Source: RGIG8497 sp045593265 (GTDB taxonomy: Bacteria; Bacillota; Clostridia; RGIG6154). Taken from it: 64,000 bases of DNA. Location of the stretch: the NCBI GenBank assembly GCA_045593265.1, contig JAZNWH010000131.1:1-64000 (forward strand), given 5' to 3'. The notes under the pieces are model-generated. The model did no database searches. It worked only from the letters and a program-made list of their open reading frames with translations, and was not told the origin of the DNA. Shown one piece after another: positions 62,803 through 64,000 of this stretch; positions within the stretch are counted from its first letter, which is position 1, and each line of letters opens with the position of its first letter. The translations under genes were made by a program, and so were the position numbers.

Positions 62803-64000
62803 ATGAAAGAACGATTAAGAAGACAACTATTGGCACTTTTCCTGACGGTTGCTATGTTGATTTCTTCTTCTGTTGCTGTATGTGCAGAAGAAATTTCTAC
62901 AGAGTTACCCCTTGAAGAAACGACAGAAGAGGTTGTTGCTGAAGAAGAGATTCAGATTCAAAGAATAGTTGGCTCAACTGAATTTGAAAATGAAAAAGAC
63001 AAGCTTATTCTTTATGTTGCGACCGACGGTGATGATAACAACGAAGGCACGATTGACAGACCTTTAAAATCGCTTGAAGGTGCACAGATGAAAATCCGTG
63101 ATATTAAGAAAACAAGCGGAATCCCCGAAGGAGGGGCGATAGTTTACTTCCGCGGTGGTACGTATAAGTTTGAAAAGGGTGTTAAATTTACAAATGAGGA
63201 CTCAGGTACTGAAAATGCAAGAATTACATACAGAAATTACCCCGATGAAAAGGTTGATTTTGTAGGTGCAGAAACTCTTTCCTGGGACGACTTCGAAAAG
63301 GTTACCGATGAAGAAGTTTTGTCGAAGATTATCGATAAAAGTGCAAGAGAGCACATTTATGCGGCAGACCTTAAGGCTCTTGGGTTTAAGGAGCTTAATC
63401 CGCCCAGATGGCCCGGATCTTATTCATACTGGAGTTCATTAATGCGTCACCTTACAGCAAAATACGGAATTACAAAACCCGCATCAAAGTCTTCCGAGCT
63501 GTTTATAAACGATAAAACAATGACTATCGCAAGATACCCGAATGAAGGATATATGACTATTAAAACCGTTATTGAGGGCGGAGTTGAATCAACGGTATAT
63601 GACAATACACCGGCTGAGGATGCGGCAAAGCTTGATGCCCCTCCTATAGAAGTTGAAGTAGCCGATAAAAGAATTTTAGAGTGGGAAGGCGTTGAAGGTG
63701 CCATTATGTACGGAACCTTCTCTCTTTCCTGGGCAACTCACGCTACCGAGCTGGGCTCCGTCAACAAGAAAACAAATTCGATTGTGGCAAAATATCCAAT
63801 GTTTTATCCGGCAAAGGAAGGACAAACCTTCTATGTTTATAACTTGATTGAAGAGCTTGATACACCGGGCGAGTATTACATAGATATTGACGAAGGCATG
63901 CTTTATCTCTATGAGCTTGATGAAGAGATTGAGAATATTTCATATACCACTCTTGAAGATATAATGATTACCATTGACAATGCAAGCTATCTTACATTTA
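62803..64000 (+). CDS. Secreted right-handed beta-helix enzyme (3' end outside window)
   Basis: ATG at 62803 follows AAAGGAGAG. Signal peptide 1-27, then an acidic Glu/Thr linker (about 30-55). The beta-helix entry motif is LYVATDGDDNNEGT followed by GGAIVYFRGGTYKFEKGVKFTNEDSGTENARITYRNYPDEKV, shared with the protein at 21393. GEYYIDIDEGMLYLYEL corresponds to the GEYFVDRENG strand. The frame is open to the end of the window, so at least 399 residues are seen and the downstream helix coils are missing. It is placed after GH3 in the AraC-controlled operon and is a further member of the GH141-like family. Confidence 0.8.
   Translation, partial: MKERLRRQLLALFLTVAMLISSSVAVCAEEISTELPLEETTEEVVAEEEIQIQRIVGSTEFENEKDKLILYVATDGDDNNEGTIDRPLKSLEGAQMKIRDIKKTSGIPEGGAIVYFRGGTYKFEKGVKFTNEDSGTENARITYRNYPDEKVDFVGAETLSWDDFEKVTDEEVLSKIIDKSAREHIYAADLKALGFKELNPPRWPGSYSYWSSLMRHLTAKYGITKPASKSSELFINDKTMTIARYPNEGYMTIKTVIEGGVESTVYDNTPAEDAAKLDAPPIEVEVADKRILEWEGVEGAIMYGTFSLSWATHATELGSVNKKTNSIVAKYPMFYPAKEGQTFYVYNLIEELDTPGEYYIDIDEGMLYLYELDEEIENISYTTLEDIMITIDNASYLTF

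Overview
The window looks like an AT-rich chromosomal segment of an anaerobic, fibre- or glycan-degrading Gram-positive bacterium of the class Clostridia. The evidence is strong GGAGG-type ribosome binding sites, Gram-positive signal peptides, surface proteins anchored by S-layer homology (SLH) domains, a lipobox solute-binding protein, a glycyl radical enzyme with its activase, and many AraC regulators. TGA is used as a normal stop (for example at 11737, 50184 and 51461). The species cannot be named from the sequence. A SLH-rich gut polysaccharide specialist of the Monoglobus type is only a guess.

Layout. 2-10875: the end of a very large secreted beta-helix protein, split by an in-frame TGA, followed by an SLH-anchored binding protein and an 896-residue SLH-like protein. 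10937-13533: a metal-dependent amidohydrolase and an FAD oxidoreductase, translationally coupled. 13534-14477: gene-free, with stacked hairpins and two repeat elements. 14478-17990: a thiol redox island (trxB, ccdA, a TlpA-like thioredoxin, a Crp/Fnr regulator and divergent trxA) with matching palindromic operators upstream of trxB and trxA. 17991-20326: a scarred region with a 175-bp repeat, two relics of integrase 3' ends, a CE2-like esterase and an AraC gene truncated by one relic. 20327-25280: AraC plus an SGNH esterase/beta-helix/copper-amine-oxidase-like fusion. 25462-38599: a second complete beta-helix / SLH / 897-residue cassette, paralogous to the first. 38667-42265: GH20, an acyltransferase and AraC. 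42428-45717: an M24-fold protein, a PIG-L deacetylase and a ketose 3-epimerase. 46252-56388: AraC divergent from a six-gene operon encoding a compact glycyl radical activase, a divergent glycyl radical enzyme, an FGGY kinase, GH38 alpha-mannosidase, mannose-6-phosphate isomerase and aldose epimerase. 56800-64000: AraC divergent from a solute-binding lipoprotein, a GH-D-clan glycosidase, GH3 and the start of another secreted beta-helix enzyme.

How it works together (inference): SLH proteins and secreted beta-helix enzymes bind and cut a glycan at the cell surface. Cytoplasmic GH20, GH38, GH3 and GH36-like enzymes finish the oligosaccharides, and ManA, the epimerases and the kinase feed sugars to central metabolism. 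Local AraC regulators control each block. The glycyl radical enzyme inside the mannoside operon is the least explained catalytic step.

The most unusual signals are: (1) a perfect RNA hairpin inside the coding sequence of two paralogous beta-helix genes, at the same protein position, kept by synonymous compensatory changes; (2) the duplicated three-gene surface cassette with an unknown third protein; (3) the divergent glycyl radical enzyme; (4) the shared Crp/Fnr-type operators of the thioredoxin genes; and (5) three families of structured repeats, one of which supplies ribosome binding sites to unrelated genes.
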